NCBI GenBank assembly: GCA_023384095.1
Contig: JAHDXT010000015.1
Coordinates: 27,556-91,555, forward strand
Source: Hyphomicrobiaceae bacterium
Lineage (GTDB): Bacteria > Pseudomonadota > Alphaproteobacteria > Rhizobiales > Hyphomicrobiaceae
Direction of reading: 5' to 3'
Length of the DNA: 64,000 nt
Shown: positions 8,661-16,686 of the stretch, piece by piece
How the letters are laid out: every line of letters begins with the position of its first letter
Position numbering within the stretch: position 1 is the stretch's first letter
Program-made: the position numbers and the translations under genes
The notes under the pieces: model-generated
Seen by the model: only the letters and a program-made list of their open reading frames with translations
Told to the model about the DNA's origin: nothing
Databases searched by the model: none

Positions 8661-9458
8661 ATGCGCATTGCCTTGCTCGCGAGTGTTTTGATGGTACTGA
8701 CACCCTCAGCCCGAGCCGACACGGTGAACCTATATGCTGCCGGGAGCCTGCGGGCGGCGCTGACCGAGGTGGCACGGGCCTTCGAGGCCGAGGCCGGGAG
8801 CAAAGCCCGGGTCGAGACGACCTTCGGTGCGTCCGGCCTCCTGCGCGAAAGGATCGAGAAGGGCGAGTTGGCACACGTCTTCGCATCGGCGGATACAGGA
8901 CATCCGAAGCGGCTCGGCGAGCGGGGGCTCACAAGCGCGCCGATGCGGGTCTTTGCCCGCAACGAGCTGTGCGCGCTGGTTCGGCAGGGGCTGGATGTCA
9001 CGCCCGGCACGCTTCTCGATGCGATGCTCGACCCCAAGGTGCGCGTCGGCACCTCGACCCCGAAGGCCGATCCGTCCGGCGATTATGCGTTCGCGCTGTT
9101 CGGCAAGGCGGAGGCACTGAAGCCCGGCGCCAAAGCCAAGCTCGAGTCGAAGGCGCTTCAGCTCACTGGTGGCCCAAGCTCTCCGAAGGGCCCGGAGGGG
9201 CGCAGCGTCTATGCCTGGGTCATGGCCAGCGGCCAGGCCGACCTGTTCCTCACCTACTGCACCAATGCCGTGCTGGCGAAGAAGGAGGCGCCCGAGCTGT
9301 CGATCGTTCCCATTCCGAAGGCGATCAATGTCGGCGCCGAGTACGGGCTCGTCGTGCTGAAGAACGCACCGGGCGAGGCCGGCGCCCTGGCCGACTACAT
9401 CCTCTCCGACAATGGGCAGAAAATACTGCAGAAATACGGTTTCGGCCCTGGTGGCTGA
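8661..9458 (+). CDS. ModA-like molybdate/oxyanion-binding periplasmic protein
   Basis: This 265-residue protein has a Sec signal peptide (cleavage near APSARAD is not exact, about residue 19). A ModA-type extracellular binding domain follows: VNLYAAGSLRAALTEVARAFE at the N-terminus, TTFGASGLLRERIEKGE, and FLTYCTNAVLAKKE near residue 200. No ModB or ModC gene accompanies it. The nearest membrane partners are TupB/TupC upstream and the FecCD-type permease downstream, so which transporter it feeds is open. The RBS is poor and the ATG at 8661 was chosen because the signal peptide starts there. Confidence 0.82.
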   Translation: MRIALLASVLMVLTPSARADTVNLYAAGSLRAALTEVARAFEAEAGSKARVETTFGASGLLRERIEKGELAHVFASADTGHPKRLGERGLTSAPMRVFARNELCALVRQGLDVTPGTLLDAMLDPKVRVGTSTPKADPSGDYAFALFGKAEALKPGAKAKLESKALQLTGGPSSPKGPEGRSVYAWVMASGQADLFLTYCTNAVLAKKEAPELSIVPIPKAINVGAEYGLVVLKNAPGEAGALADYILSDNGQKILQKYGFGPGG

Positions 9459-9471
9459 ACGGCGCCGGTGC

Positions 9472-9681
9472 ATGGAACCCTGCGACACGAAGCCTATTCC
9501 GATCGACCGCGCCGCCGTCGTGCTGATCCGCAGGTTCGGCGACGACTGCGCGGTCGTAGCGTGGCAGCGAGCGAAGACTTGCATGGCGCTGGGCGAGCAT
9601 CGCGCGGCCGCTGAATGGCAGCTCGTGCTGCGGCGGCTCCTCAACGTGTACTTCGTCCACCGCCCGCATATTCTTCACTGA
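9472..9681 (+). CDS. Small conserved-type hypothetical protein
   Basis: A 69-residue soluble protein begins at the ATG at 9472 (MEPCDTKPIPIDRAAVVLIRR is at its start). The layout resembles small alphaproteobacterial proteins in which a hydrophobic strand, AAVVLIRRFGDDC, is followed by a helical stretch rich in Ala/Arg (ALGEHRAAAEWQLVLRRL). No enzymatic motif is visible. It sits 13 bp after the ModA-like gene and 53 bp before the mop gene, so it may be co-transcribed with molybdenum genes. The longer frame upstream to 9412 only overlaps the ModA-like gene. Confidence 0.5.
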   Translation: MEPCDTKPIPIDRAAVVLIRRFGDDCAVVAWQRAKTCMALGEHRAAAEWQLVLRRLLNVYFVHRPHILH

Positions 9682-9734
9682 GCCGGCTGCTCCCATATCG
9701 GGGGTGTCCAAACGGCCAGAAGGAGCCAGTGACC

Positions 9735-9941
9735 ATGAGGATGAGTGCTCGAAATCAGCTCAAGGGCAGGATCGTCGGCGTGGACCACGGCGTCACGACC
9801 TCGCACGTCCAGATCGATGTCGGCGGCGCGGTGATAACCGCATCGATCACCAAGACGTCCGCCGACGAGCTGCAACTCGCCGTCGGCAAGCAGGCGACCG
9901 CTATCATCAAAGCGAGCGACGTGATGGTCGGCGTCGACTGA
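9735..9941 (+). CDS. mop: Molbindin / Mop (TOBE-domain) protein
   Basis: This 68-residue protein is a single TOBE/Mop domain. The family motif is complete: SARNQLKGRIVGVDHGVTTS, then VQIDVGGAVITASITKTSADELQLAVGKQATAIIKASDVMVG, in pieces through the whole length. Such molbindins form hexamers that store molybdate or tungstate in the cytoplasm. An AGGAG RBS lies about ten bases before the ATG at 9735. The ORF can be extended upstream to 9615, but that part lacks the fold. It lies between two oxyanion uptake systems, which supports a molybdenum/tungsten buffering role. Confidence 0.92.
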   Translation: MRMSARNQLKGRIVGVDHGVTTSHVQIDVGGAVITASITKTSADELQLAVGKQATAIIKASDVMVGVD

Positions 9942-10003
9942 CGAGATGGCAAAGCGGCCGTCGCCGGTGGCATGGAGCGTTGCGACAAGCGAGTGTTCGC
10001 GTG

Positions 10004-11080
10004 ATGAAGGTTGATCGCCGTCAGGTGACGCTCGGCGCTGCTGCGGCCGCTCTTCTGTTTCCGCGATCCGCCGCCGGACAGGAGGTGTTCACCGACTCGA
10101 GCGGACGGACGGTGCTCCTGCCTGGCGGCGTGCGAAGGATATTCGCCTCGGGTGGCCCGGCTGCGGTCGTCGTCTATGTCTTGCGGCCGGATGCGATGAT
10201 CGGCTGGCCACGCGCGATCCGGCCCGAGGAACGGCCATACCTGCTGCCCGAAGTGCGCGACCTGCCCGAGGTCGGCATGCTCTCGGGGCGCGGTGACACG
10301 GCCAACGTCGAGGTGGTCCTGCGGAGCCGGCCCGATCTGATCGTCGACTTCGGATCGGTCCGGCCGACATATGTTTCGCTCGCCGATACGGTGCAGAGCC
10401 GGACGGGCATTCCTTACGTGCTGATCGACGGCCGCTTCGAGGCGACCGCAGCCTCGCTGCGCATGCTGGGCAGAGTTCTCGGCGTGCCGGAGCGCGGCGA
10501 AGCACTGGCGCGCTATACCGAGGACCTATTCGGCCGGCTGGATCGGGGGCTCTCCGGTATCGCCGACGATCAGCGACCGCGAGTATATCTGGCGCGCGGG
10601 CCCACCGGTCTCGAAACCGGTCTCAAGGGGTCGATCAACACGGAGATCCTGGAGCGGGCGGGCGGCCGCAACGTCGCCGACGCCGGCGGTCAGCGCCGCG
10701 GCATCGTCAACGTCTCGCCCGAGCAGGTGCTGGTCTGGAATCCGGACATCATCGTCACCTGGGACCGGAACTTCCATGCCAGGGTCCGGGCGCAAACCGA
10801 TCCGCTATGGGCCAGTGTGCAGGCCGTGCAGGAGGGCCGCGTCTATCTCGCGCCGACGGCACCCTTCGGCTGGATCGACCGCCCGCCGTCCATCAACCGG
10901 CTGATCGGCCTCGCGTGGTTGGCGAACCTGTTCCACGGCGACCGATTTCCATTCGACTTCCGCCAGGAAACGCGCAAGTTCTATAAGCTCTTCTACCACG
11001 TCGATGTGAACGAGGCTGAGCTCGACACGCTTCTCGCATGGGCCGACGGCAGGCCACCCGGAGCGCCAAGCGCGCAATGA
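10004..11080 (+). CDS. FecB/BtuF-type periplasmic binding protein (MolA-like)
   Basis: This 358-residue class III binding protein is of the iron-siderophore/cobalamin type (PBP fold FecB). The N-terminus MKVDRRQVTLGAAAAALL contains a twin-arginine-like motif, so export may be Tat-dependent. Family features include GRTVLLPGGVRRIFA near residue 35, RPDLIVDFG near 108 and GGRNVADAGGQRRGIVNVSPE near 225. Next to mop and the ModA-like gene, and with a FecCD permease and ATPase behind it, it resembles the molybdate/tungstate MolABC system of Haemophilus influenzae. A chelated iron or cobalt ligand remains possible. Its stop overlaps the permease start (ATGA). Confidence 0.82.
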   Translation: MKVDRRQVTLGAAAAALLFPRSAAGQEVFTDSSGRTVLLPGGVRRIFASGGPAAVVVYVLRPDAMIGWPRAIRPEERPYLLPEVRDLPEVGMLSGRGDTANVEVVLRSRPDLIVDFGSVRPTYVSLADTVQSRTGIPYVLIDGRFEATAASLRMLGRVLGVPERGEALARYTEDLFGRLDRGLSGIADDQRPRVYLARGPTGLETGLKGSINTEILERAGGRNVADAGGQRRGIVNVSPEQVLVWNPDIIVTWDRNFHARVRAQTDPLWASVQAVQEGRVYLAPTAPFGWIDRPPSINRLIGLAWLANLFHGDRFPFDFRQETRKFYKLFYHVDVNEAELDTLLAWADGRPPGAPSAQ

Positions 11081-12087
11081 CAGCGGACCGGACATTCTGG
11101 ATCCTCCCATGCCTTGCCTTGCTGACTGTCCTCGCGGCCGCCGTCGGGCTGCGGATCGGCGCTTATCCGCTGACCCTCGAAGGGGCCATGCACGCGCTTG
11201 ACCAGCTCTGGTCGGGGGCGGCGCCGCAAACAGCGGAGGATCGCGTTCTCCTCGACATCCGCGGTCCGCGCGTGCTGGCAGGGCTGATCGTCGGCGCCGC
11301 GCTCGCCGGTGCCGGCGTGGTCTATCAGGGGCTCTTCCGCAACCCGCTGGTATCGCCCGACGTGCTCGGCGTCTCGGCCGGCGCCGGGCTCGGAGCCGTC
11401 GTCGGCATCTTCCTGTCGCTGCCGGCCGTGATGATCCAGATGCTGGCATTTTGCGTCGGGCTCGGAACCGTCGCGCTGGTCTACCTGATCGCCGCCGCCG
11501 TTCGCGGACGGGACCCGACGCTGGTTCTCGTCCTCGGCGGGGTTGTCGTCGGCGCCTTGGCAGGTGCCGCGATATCACTGTTGAAGATCCTCGCCGATCC
11601 CTACGATCAGCTCCCGGCGATCACCTTCTGGCTGCTGGGCAGCCTGGCCAGCGTCAGAGGCACTGACCTGTGGAACGTGCTGCCGGCGGTGCTGCTGGGG
11701 CTGCTCCCGATGGTGCTGCTGCGCTGGCGCATCAATGTGCTGTCGCTCGGCGACGAGGAGGCGAGGGCGCTCGGCATCGAGGCAGGCCGCCTGCGCGCCA
11801 TCATCATCGCGGCGGCTACGCTGATGACGGCGAGCGTCGTGGCCATCGCCGGCGTGATCGGCTGGGTCGGCCTCGTCATTCCGCACATTGCGCGCATGCT
11901 GGTCGGGCCGAATTTCGAGCGGCTGCTTCCCGCGGCCATGCTGCTCGGTGCGAGCTATCTGGTGCTGGTCGATACGCTGGCCCGCTCCATGGCGCGTATC
12001 GAGGTGCCACTCGGTATCTTGACGGCCGTGGTCGGGGCGCCCTTCTTCTTGTGGCTCCTGTGGCGCGGCCGGCACGGGTGGTCGTGA
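11077..12087 (+). CDS. FecCD-family ABC transporter permease (MolB-like)
   Basis: This 336-residue permease has about ten transmembrane helices. The FecCD/BtuC-family motifs are RGPRVLAGLIVGAALAGAGV near residue 60, NPLVSPDVLGVSAGAGLGA near 90, and GVIGWVGLVIPHIARMLVG near 270. The last one contains the ATPase-coupling G-x-x-x-P-H motif. The ATG at 11077 overlaps the binding-protein stop; the ORF can be extended upstream to 11038, but there it overlaps that gene. It completes a type II importer whose context points to molybdate or tungstate. Confidence 0.9.
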   Translation: MTADRTFWILPCLALLTVLAAAVGLRIGAYPLTLEGAMHALDQLWSGAAPQTAEDRVLLDIRGPRVLAGLIVGAALAGAGVVYQGLFRNPLVSPDVLGVSAGAGLGAVVGIFLSLPAVMIQMLAFCVGLGTVALVYLIAAAVRGRDPTLVLVLGGVVVGALAGAAISLLKILADPYDQLPAITFWLLGSLASVRGTDLWNVLPAVLLGLLPMVLLRWRINVLSLGDEEARALGIEAGRLRAIIIAAATLMTASVVAIAGVIGWVGLVIPHIARMLVGPNFERLLPAAMLLGASYLVLVDTLARSMARIEVPLGILTAVVGAPFFLWLLWRGRHGWS

Positions 12088-12857
12088 TGCGGCTCGAGGT
12101 CCGCGATCTGGCGTTCGGCTATCCGGAACGTCCGGTCGGCCGCGACGTGAGCCTCACTGTCGAGCCGGGCGAGGTGCTGTGCCTGCTGGGGCCCAACGGC
12201 TGCGGAAAAACGACCCTGTTCAAGACGATGCTGGGGCTGCTGCGATCCCAGGGCGGCGCGGTCTTGCTCGACGGCGCGCCGCTGAGCCGTTTCCCCCGCT
12301 CGGAAATCGCGCGCCGGATCGCCTATGTCCCACAGGCCCAGGCGAGCCCGTTTCCGTACACGGCGCTCGATCTCGTGCTGATGGGGCGCGTGGCGCACCG
12401 CGGCGTGTTCGCCGGCCCGACGCTCGAGGACCGCGAGATCGCCGCGGCGGCGCTCGACGAGCTCGGCATCGGCAACCTCGCACACCGCGACGTGACGCGG
12501 CTCTCCGGCGGCCAGCGCCAGCTCGTCATGGTCGCCCGCGCCGTTGCCCAGGCCGCACCCTTTCTCATCATGGACGAGCCGACGGCAAGCCTCGACTTCG
12601 GCAATCAGGTCGTGGTGCTGATGGAGGTGAAGCGGCTGGCAGCGCGCGGGGCCGGCGTGGTGCTGTCGACGCATCAGCCGGACCAGGCGTTCGCCGTCGC
12701 CGACCGCGTTTGCCTCATGCGGGACGGCCAGACTGTCGCTATCGGATTACCTGTCGAGACGTTGACGAGTGAGCGTCTGGAGGATGTCTACGGAGTCGCG
12801 GTCTCCATCGAGCGCATGCGCAGCGGGCAGACCGTGTGCGCGCCGCGCTATGTGTGA
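12087..12857 (+). CDS. FecE/BtuD-type ABC transporter ATP-binding protein (MolC-like)
   Basis: This 256-residue ATPase has Walker A GPNGCGKTTLFKTMLG near residue 35, signature LSGGQRQLVMVARAVAQ and Walker B FLIMDEPTASLDFG. The STHQPDQAF switch is typical of FecE-type ATPases. The ATG shares one base with the permease stop. With the two genes before it, it forms a complete importer. The C-terminal 35 residues have no TOBE domain. Cargo is inferred from the mop neighbour. Confidence 0.9.
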   Translation: MRLEVRDLAFGYPERPVGRDVSLTVEPGEVLCLLGPNGCGKTTLFKTMLGLLRSQGGAVLLDGAPLSRFPRSEIARRIAYVPQAQASPFPYTALDLVLMGRVAHRGVFAGPTLEDREIAAAALDELGIGNLAHRDVTRLSGGQRQLVMVARAVAQAAPFLIMDEPTASLDFGNQVVVLMEVKRLAARGAGVVLSTHQPDQAFAVADRVCLMRDGQTVAIGLPVETLTSERLEDVYGVAVSIERMRSGQTVCAPRYV

Positions 12858-12870
12858 GACGGTCCGCCCT

Positions 12871-13458
12871 TCAGAGCTGCTTCGAAAGTAGCACCCACTC
12901 CCGCCCGGGGTTGCTCCAGCCGTTCTTGATCATGCCCCGCCTCGCCGCCTCGCGATAGCCGCAGCGCTCGTATAGGCGCTGCGCACCGCCGTTGGCGTCG
13001 GAGACGATGACGCTCATGCCCCGTTTGCCGAGCCTGCGGCCGGTCTCGTCGGCCCGCGCCAGCAGCTTCGTGCCGAGCCCATTGCTGCGATGCTGCGGCA
13101 GCACGGCCAGCACGTTCACATACCATGTCGCGGGCGCCAGGCTCTCGAGCTCCTGCAAGGGCACGAACATGGCCGGCATGTCCGGAGAGGTCGGCTCGGG
13201 GCGATCGGGGATCTCGTAGCCGATCAGGCAGCCCGCGGTCTCGCCGTCATCGACGATCATGGTGGCGTTGCGATAGGAGAAGCTGCCGTCCTCGCGGGCG
13301 GCGCGCGTGCGCCCGACGTCCCACGCCGTCTCGGCCGGACCTGCCATCTTACCCCACAGGTAGAGCGGCAAACCATCGCCAGCGTGATTGACGAGCTCCG
13401 CCAGGAGCGCTGCGTCCTCGCGGCGTGCGGGGCGGAAGGCGGTGCGTTGAGCGGACAT
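12871..13458 (-). CDS. GNAT family N-acetyltransferase
   Basis: This 195-residue acetyltransferase has the GNAT acetyl-CoA motif ATWYVNVLAVLPQHRSNGLG TK (motif A, Q/R-x-x-G-x-G/A) at about residues 113-134, and the motif B region SDANGGAQRLYERCGYREAAR at about 155-175. The substrate cannot be predicted. It points convergently at the MolC-like gene with 13 bp between stops. A promoter should lie in the 13459-13857 gap with the usp terminator region. Confidence 0.82.
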   Translation of the reverse strand: MSAQRTAFRPARREDAALLAELVNHAGDGLPLYLWGKMAGPAETAWDVGRTRAAREDGSFSYRNATMIVDDGETAGCLIGYEIPDRPEPTSPDMPAMFVPLQELESLAPATWYVNVLAVLPQHRSNGLGTKLLARADETGRRLGKRGMSVIVSDANGGAQRLYERCGYREAARRGMIKNGWSNPGREWVLLSKQL

Positions 13459-13675
13459 TCATGTCTCCTCGCAACGGGTCTCGGTCGCGAAGGCGGCCGT
13501 CCAACTCCGCTCTCCACGCCTGGTGCAAGGGAGTGTACCGGATTTCTCGGCTGGCGTGGGCGATCGGCGGGAAGCGAGTGCCACCCGACGACCTCCAACG
13601 TCCATGAATGCGGTCAGCCGCTCACCGGCCTTGCCGACCCTCGATGACGAAACGATTCCCACTGCATACCCACAC

Positions 13676-13762
13676 CGTCATTCCCGCGGAGGCGGGAATC
13701 CACGACACGCCGCAGATCAGGTGTGGAGAGTTGCGTGGATGGCCGCCTTCGCGGCCATGACG
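13676..13762. repeat. Complete CGTCAT...ATGACG dispersed repeat
   Basis: An 87-bp element begins with CGTCAT (13676) and ends with ATGACG (13757-13762). Internal hairpins are ATTCCCGC-GGAG-GCGGGAAT and GGCCGCCTTCGCGGCC. It matches the style of a widespread alphaproteobacterial dispersed repeat (CGTCATTCCCGC...). It lies between the GNAT and usp genes; the rest of that 399-bp gap shows no gene. Confidence 0.75.
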
Positions 13763-13857
13763 GAAGGAAGGGCAAAGGGGACCAGGCGGAACACTGGCGT
13801 CGACGCTGATCGGGGATCTGACCCCGCCACTCCGCGTTCCCGAGCGGCCGGCCTGGT

Positions 13858-14295
13858 CTAGCGGTAGACGAGCACCGGGATGGTGCTGTGGGTCAGGACC
13901 TTCTGTGTCTCGCTGCCGAGCAGGAAGGCGGAGATGCCGCGCCGGCCGTGCGAGGCCATCACGATGAGGTCGCAGCCCTTGTCCTTGGCGGTGGCGATGA
14001 TGCCCTCGTAGGGCTGCGGGTTTTCCAACTGCACCAGCTCGCACGCGACGCCGCGCGCCTGGGCGGCCTTGGCCACCACGTCGAGCGCTGCCTTGGCCTG
14101 TGCCTCGGTCATCTCCTTGTGCTTCTCGGGGTCCTCCGGATAGACGACGCCCTCGATGGCGATGAACTGGATCGGCGGCGTCACCGTCACCGCCGTCAGC
14201 CTGGCTCCGAGCAGCTTGGCGAGATCGGCCGCGTGGCCGAAGGCGCGCTCCGAGAACTCCGACCCGTCGGTCGTCACCAGTATGTTCTTGTACAT
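13858..14295 (-). CDS. Universal stress protein (UspA family)
   Basis: This 145-residue protein is a single Usp domain. The N-terminal MYKNILVTTDGSEFSERAF and the C-terminal ATP-binding loop G-2x-G-9x-G-S/T (GRRGISAFLLGSETQKVLTHST, shown in part) are both complete, so nucleotide binding is likely. Such proteins are induced by starvation or oxidative stress. A GGAGCAGGGACATGT-like leader precedes the ATG at 14295. It is on the same strand as the rhodanese operon but separated by 151 bp. Confidence 0.93.
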   Translation of the reverse strand: MYKNILVTTDGSEFSERAFGHAADLAKLLGARLTAVTVTPPIQFIAIEGVVYPEDPEKHKEMTEAQAKAALDVVAKAAQARGVACELVQLENPQPYEGIIATAKDKGCDLIVMASHGRRGISAFLLGSETQKVLTHSTIPVLVYR

Positions 14296-14446
14296 GTCCC
14301 TGCTCCTCGCTCACCCGCAGCGTGCCGGGCTCGAGCATCATCCCGCAGCGGCCAGGCGGCCTTGATACGCATCAAGCCCGTCCGAGATACGCTCTTACCA
14401 CGGACGGCGAGCCTGGGTCAGCTTCGTCCTCGAGGCTGATTGCGCC

Positions 14447-14980
14447 TCACTCCGCGGTGGCCGGCCGCCGCGGCCGGCGGTTCCAGGGCATGAATGCGAG
14501 CAGCTTGGCCATGCCGCACCAGCCGCTGATGCCGGCGAACACCAGTCCGGCGCCGACGAAGGCCGACAGGCCGTAGAAGCCGGGCTCGACGTAGGTCCCC
14601 AGGATGACCCCGGTCAGCACCAGGGTGCCGGCCGCGATCTGCACCTGGCGCATGATCTCGATCGGCTGGCTGTCGTCCCGGGCGACCGGCAGGCCGGCCC
14701 TCTTCCAGCCTTCGAGGCCGCCTTCCAGCAGGTAGGCCCGGACCGGCGACGAGCTGGCAAGCCTGGCGCCGGCAGCGGACGTGCGCGCACCCGACCGGCA
14801 GTGGAAGATCACGGCAGGCACTTCGCCGCAATCGAGCCGGCCGAGCCCGGAGAGCGCCGCATGCCGGGCGCCGGGGATGTGCTCGCGGGCGTGCTCGTCC
14901 GGCTCGCGGACATCGACCAGGATGGCGCCGGTGTCGATGAGGCGCTTGGCTTCGGCGGGCTTGATCGGGGTCAGGCTCAT
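14447..14980 (-). CDS. Rhodanese-like sulfurtransferase with C-terminal membrane domain
   Basis: This 177-residue protein joins a rhodanese domain (residues 1-105) with a DUF2892-type membrane domain (residues 110-165, two hydrophobic helices). The rhodanese active-site loop is CRSGARTSAAG, with Cys about 63, and VDVREPDEHAREHIPGA is the typical entry. The likely role is handling of sulfane sulfur or persulfides. The ATG at 14980 overlaps the stop of the upstream ArsR-family regulator (ATGA). The ORF extends upstream, but only over that gene. The neighbour regulator supports a sulfide/persulfide response. Confidence 0.92.
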   Translation of the reverse strand: MSLTPIKPAEAKRLIDTGAILVDVREPDEHAREHIPGARHAALSGLGRLDCGEVPAVIFHCRSGARTSAAGARLASSSPVRAYLLEGGLEGWKRAGLPVARDDSQPIEIMRQVQIAAGTLVLTGVILGTYVEPGFYGLSAFVGAGLVFAGISGWCGMAKLLAFMPWNRRPRRPATAE

Positions 14981-15327
14981 GACGTCGCTCCGTTCGGCGG
15001 GCTCCCATGCGCAGCAGGGCAATAGAGGTCGTGCAGTGTCGAAAGCAGCCGCTCGACGCGCGCGTCGGTGATGCGGTACCACAGGGTCTGGCCCTGCCTG
15101 CGGAACGCCACCAGGCCCTGCTCGCGCATCATGGCCAGGTGCTGCGACAGGGCGGACTGGGAAAGCCCGACAGCCTCGCCGAGCGTCGACACGTTCGCCT
15201 CGCCCCACTCGACGAGCTTGCACAGGATCATCAGCCGCCGCTCGTTGGAGAGCGCCCGCAGCACCTGGGCGACCTCGGCGGCGCCTTGCTCGAATTCGGC
15301 AATGTCGAAAAGGGCTTCGCTATTCAT
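14977..15327 (-). CDS. ArsR-family repressor, BigR/SqrR-like persulfide sensor
   Basis: This 116-residue winged-helix protein of the ArsR/SmtB family has the recognition helix SALSQHLAMMREQGLV. Two cysteines, Cys36 and Cys103, lie 67 residues apart, close to the spacing of the two redox cysteines of BigR/SqrR sulfane-sulfur sensors. No metal-binding ELCVC motif is present, so a metal sensor is less likely. It is the first gene of a two-gene operon with the rhodanese, as in bigR operons. It probably represses its own operon in the absence of persulfide. Confidence 0.85.
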   Translation of the reverse strand: MNSEALFDIAEFEQGAAEVAQVLRALSNERRLMILCKLVEWGEANVSTLGEAVGLSQSALSQHLAMMREQGLVAFRRQGQTLWYRITDARVERLLSTLHDLYCPAAHGSPPNGATS

Positions 15328-15338
15328 CGCACCTGTCC

Positions 15339-15363
15339 ATTAGGCATCTCTAAATTAGGTATC
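15339..15363. promoter_or_regulatory. Candidate BigR/SqrR operator
   Basis: The AT-rich stretch just upstream of the ArsR gene has a direct repeat ATTAGGCATC (15339-15348) and ATTAGGTATC (15354-15363), and a central palindrome CTAAATTAG (15350-15358). AT-rich dyads over the promoter are the usual BigR target type. The exact consensus was not matched. Confidence 0.5.
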
Positions 15364-15460
15364 GCTTATGCTTTGTCAATGGCGCGGGAAGCCGCAATCG
15401 CTCTGCGCGAGGCAGCGCCCGCGGTGAGCGTGCCAGAATGGCTGTTGCGGATGGACTGGC

Positions 15461-16126
15461 TCAGGACCGGGCCGCCAGGGCGGTCAGCGGTTTCAGATCC
15501 TCGACGATGAGGTCGGCCGGCATGTCGGGATACTCGTCCGGCAGGCCGTGGCGGTTGATCCAGATGCAGCGGAATCCGAACGCCTTGGCGCCGGCGATGT
15601 CCCAGCGGTTCGAGGACTGGAACGAGATCGCGTCGGGCGCGACGCCGAAGCGTTCGCACGCGAGCCGGTAGACGGCCGCGTTCGGCTTGTACACTCCCGC
15701 CTCGTGCACGGTGATGATCTCGTCGAGCAATCCGCCGAGCCCGGCCGCGGCCACGGCGTCGTCGATCATGCCGCGGTCGCCGTTGGTCAGGACGGCGAGC
15801 CTGGCGCCGGCCCGCCTGAGGTCCTGCAGCACATCGGCCGCCTCGGGGTAGGCCGACAGCGTGCGGTAGGCCGACAGGAGCTTGTCGCGCGTCCCCGCCG
15901 GCACTCCGCCTGTCGCGGCGATGGCATAGTCGAGGCTGCGCTCGGCCAGCGTCCAGAACGGCACGTGCCGACCGGTTTGCGCATGAATCCAGGTGTACTC
16001 GAGGTGCTTGGTCCGCCAGAGCTGGGAAAGCCGGTCCCACTGCGCGCCGATGGCGTCCCGGTAGCGGGACGCGGCGGAGTGCACATCGAACAGGGTGCCG
16101 TAGGCGTCGAACACGAAATGGCGCAC
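15461..16126 (-). CDS. Haloacid dehalogenase, type II (HAD superfamily)
   Basis: This 221-residue HAD-fold hydrolase resembles (S)-2-haloacid dehalogenase type II. The nucleophile motif is FDAYGTLFDV with Asp8, and motif II is VLTNGD. The SSNRWD motif near residue 170, typical of the dehalogenase subgroup rather than phosphatases, precedes AGAKAFGFRCIWINR. Predicted to remove halide from 2-haloacids, though physiological substrates of such genes often remain unknown. It is followed downstream by the cupin, enolase-type genes on the same strand but is probably not one operon. Confidence 0.88.
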   Translation of the reverse strand: MRHFVFDAYGTLFDVHSAASRYRDAIGAQWDRLSQLWRTKHLEYTWIHAQTGRHVPFWTLAERSLDYAIAATGGVPAGTRDKLLSAYRTLSAYPEAADVLQDLRRAGARLAVLTNGDRGMIDDAVAAAGLGGLLDEIITVHEAGVYKPNAAVYRLACERFGVAPDAISFQSSNRWDIAGAKAFGFRCIWINRHGLPDEYPDMPADLIVEDLKPLTALAARS

Positions 16127-16209
16127 GGGCGATCATCCCCCGGCTGGTCGCAGGCGACTGTACCAGCGCGTCGTGGCCGTGGCGATCAATTCGTCTCGAT
16201 CGCTCCGGG

Positions 16210-16578
16210 CTACAGCCTCTCGGGCCAGTCGGCGCCGCGCGGCTCGTCGCGGCCGTGCACCTGGGAGGGCGGTGCGGTCGCCTCGACCGCCGTGAACGGC
16301 TCGAGGATCCGGTAGGTGTGCCTGGCGCCGGCCGGGACCAGCCACGAATCGCCCGGCTCCAACCGGATCGTCTGGCCCTCGAGCTCCAGCTCGGCGCGGC
16401 CGTCGATGACATAGCCCACGGTCTCGTACTCGCGCACGCTTTCCGGCTTGGAGTTGCCGGCGTTCTCCCGCTCCCACAACCGCATGGAGATGCGCTTGCC
16501 CGAGACGAGGTACGTCTGTCCCATCTCGCCCTTGGGCGAGTCCGGTGCATGGACCTTTTTCACTGTCGTGTCCGTCAT
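16210..16578 (-). CDS. Small cupin-domain protein
   Basis: This 122-residue protein is a single cupin barrel. The motif 1 region ESVREYETVGYVIDGRAELE (residues about 47-66) has lost the canonical H-x-H pair and carries tyrosine and glutamate instead. Motif 2, GDSWLVPAGARHTYRI, is present. Metal binding is therefore doubtful. No pathway can be assigned. It is read on the same strand as mmsB-like and enoyl-CoA hydratase genes, with an 83-bp gap to the haloacid dehalogenase stop. Confidence 0.8.
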   Translation of the reverse strand: MTDTTVKKVHAPDSPKGEMGQTYLVSGKRISMRLWERENAGNSKPESVREYETVGYVIDGRAELELEGQTIRLEPGDSWLVPAGARHTYRILEPFTAVEATAPPSQVHGRDEPRGADWPERL

Positions 16579-16686
16579 CGCATGGTTTCCGGTTCAGGGC
16601 CCGGGCGGCGGCTGCCGCTCGAGCGTCTCGAACCGGAAACCCGGCAGGCGGGCGCCGCGTTCCACGCGACCGCCGCCAGACCGGGC

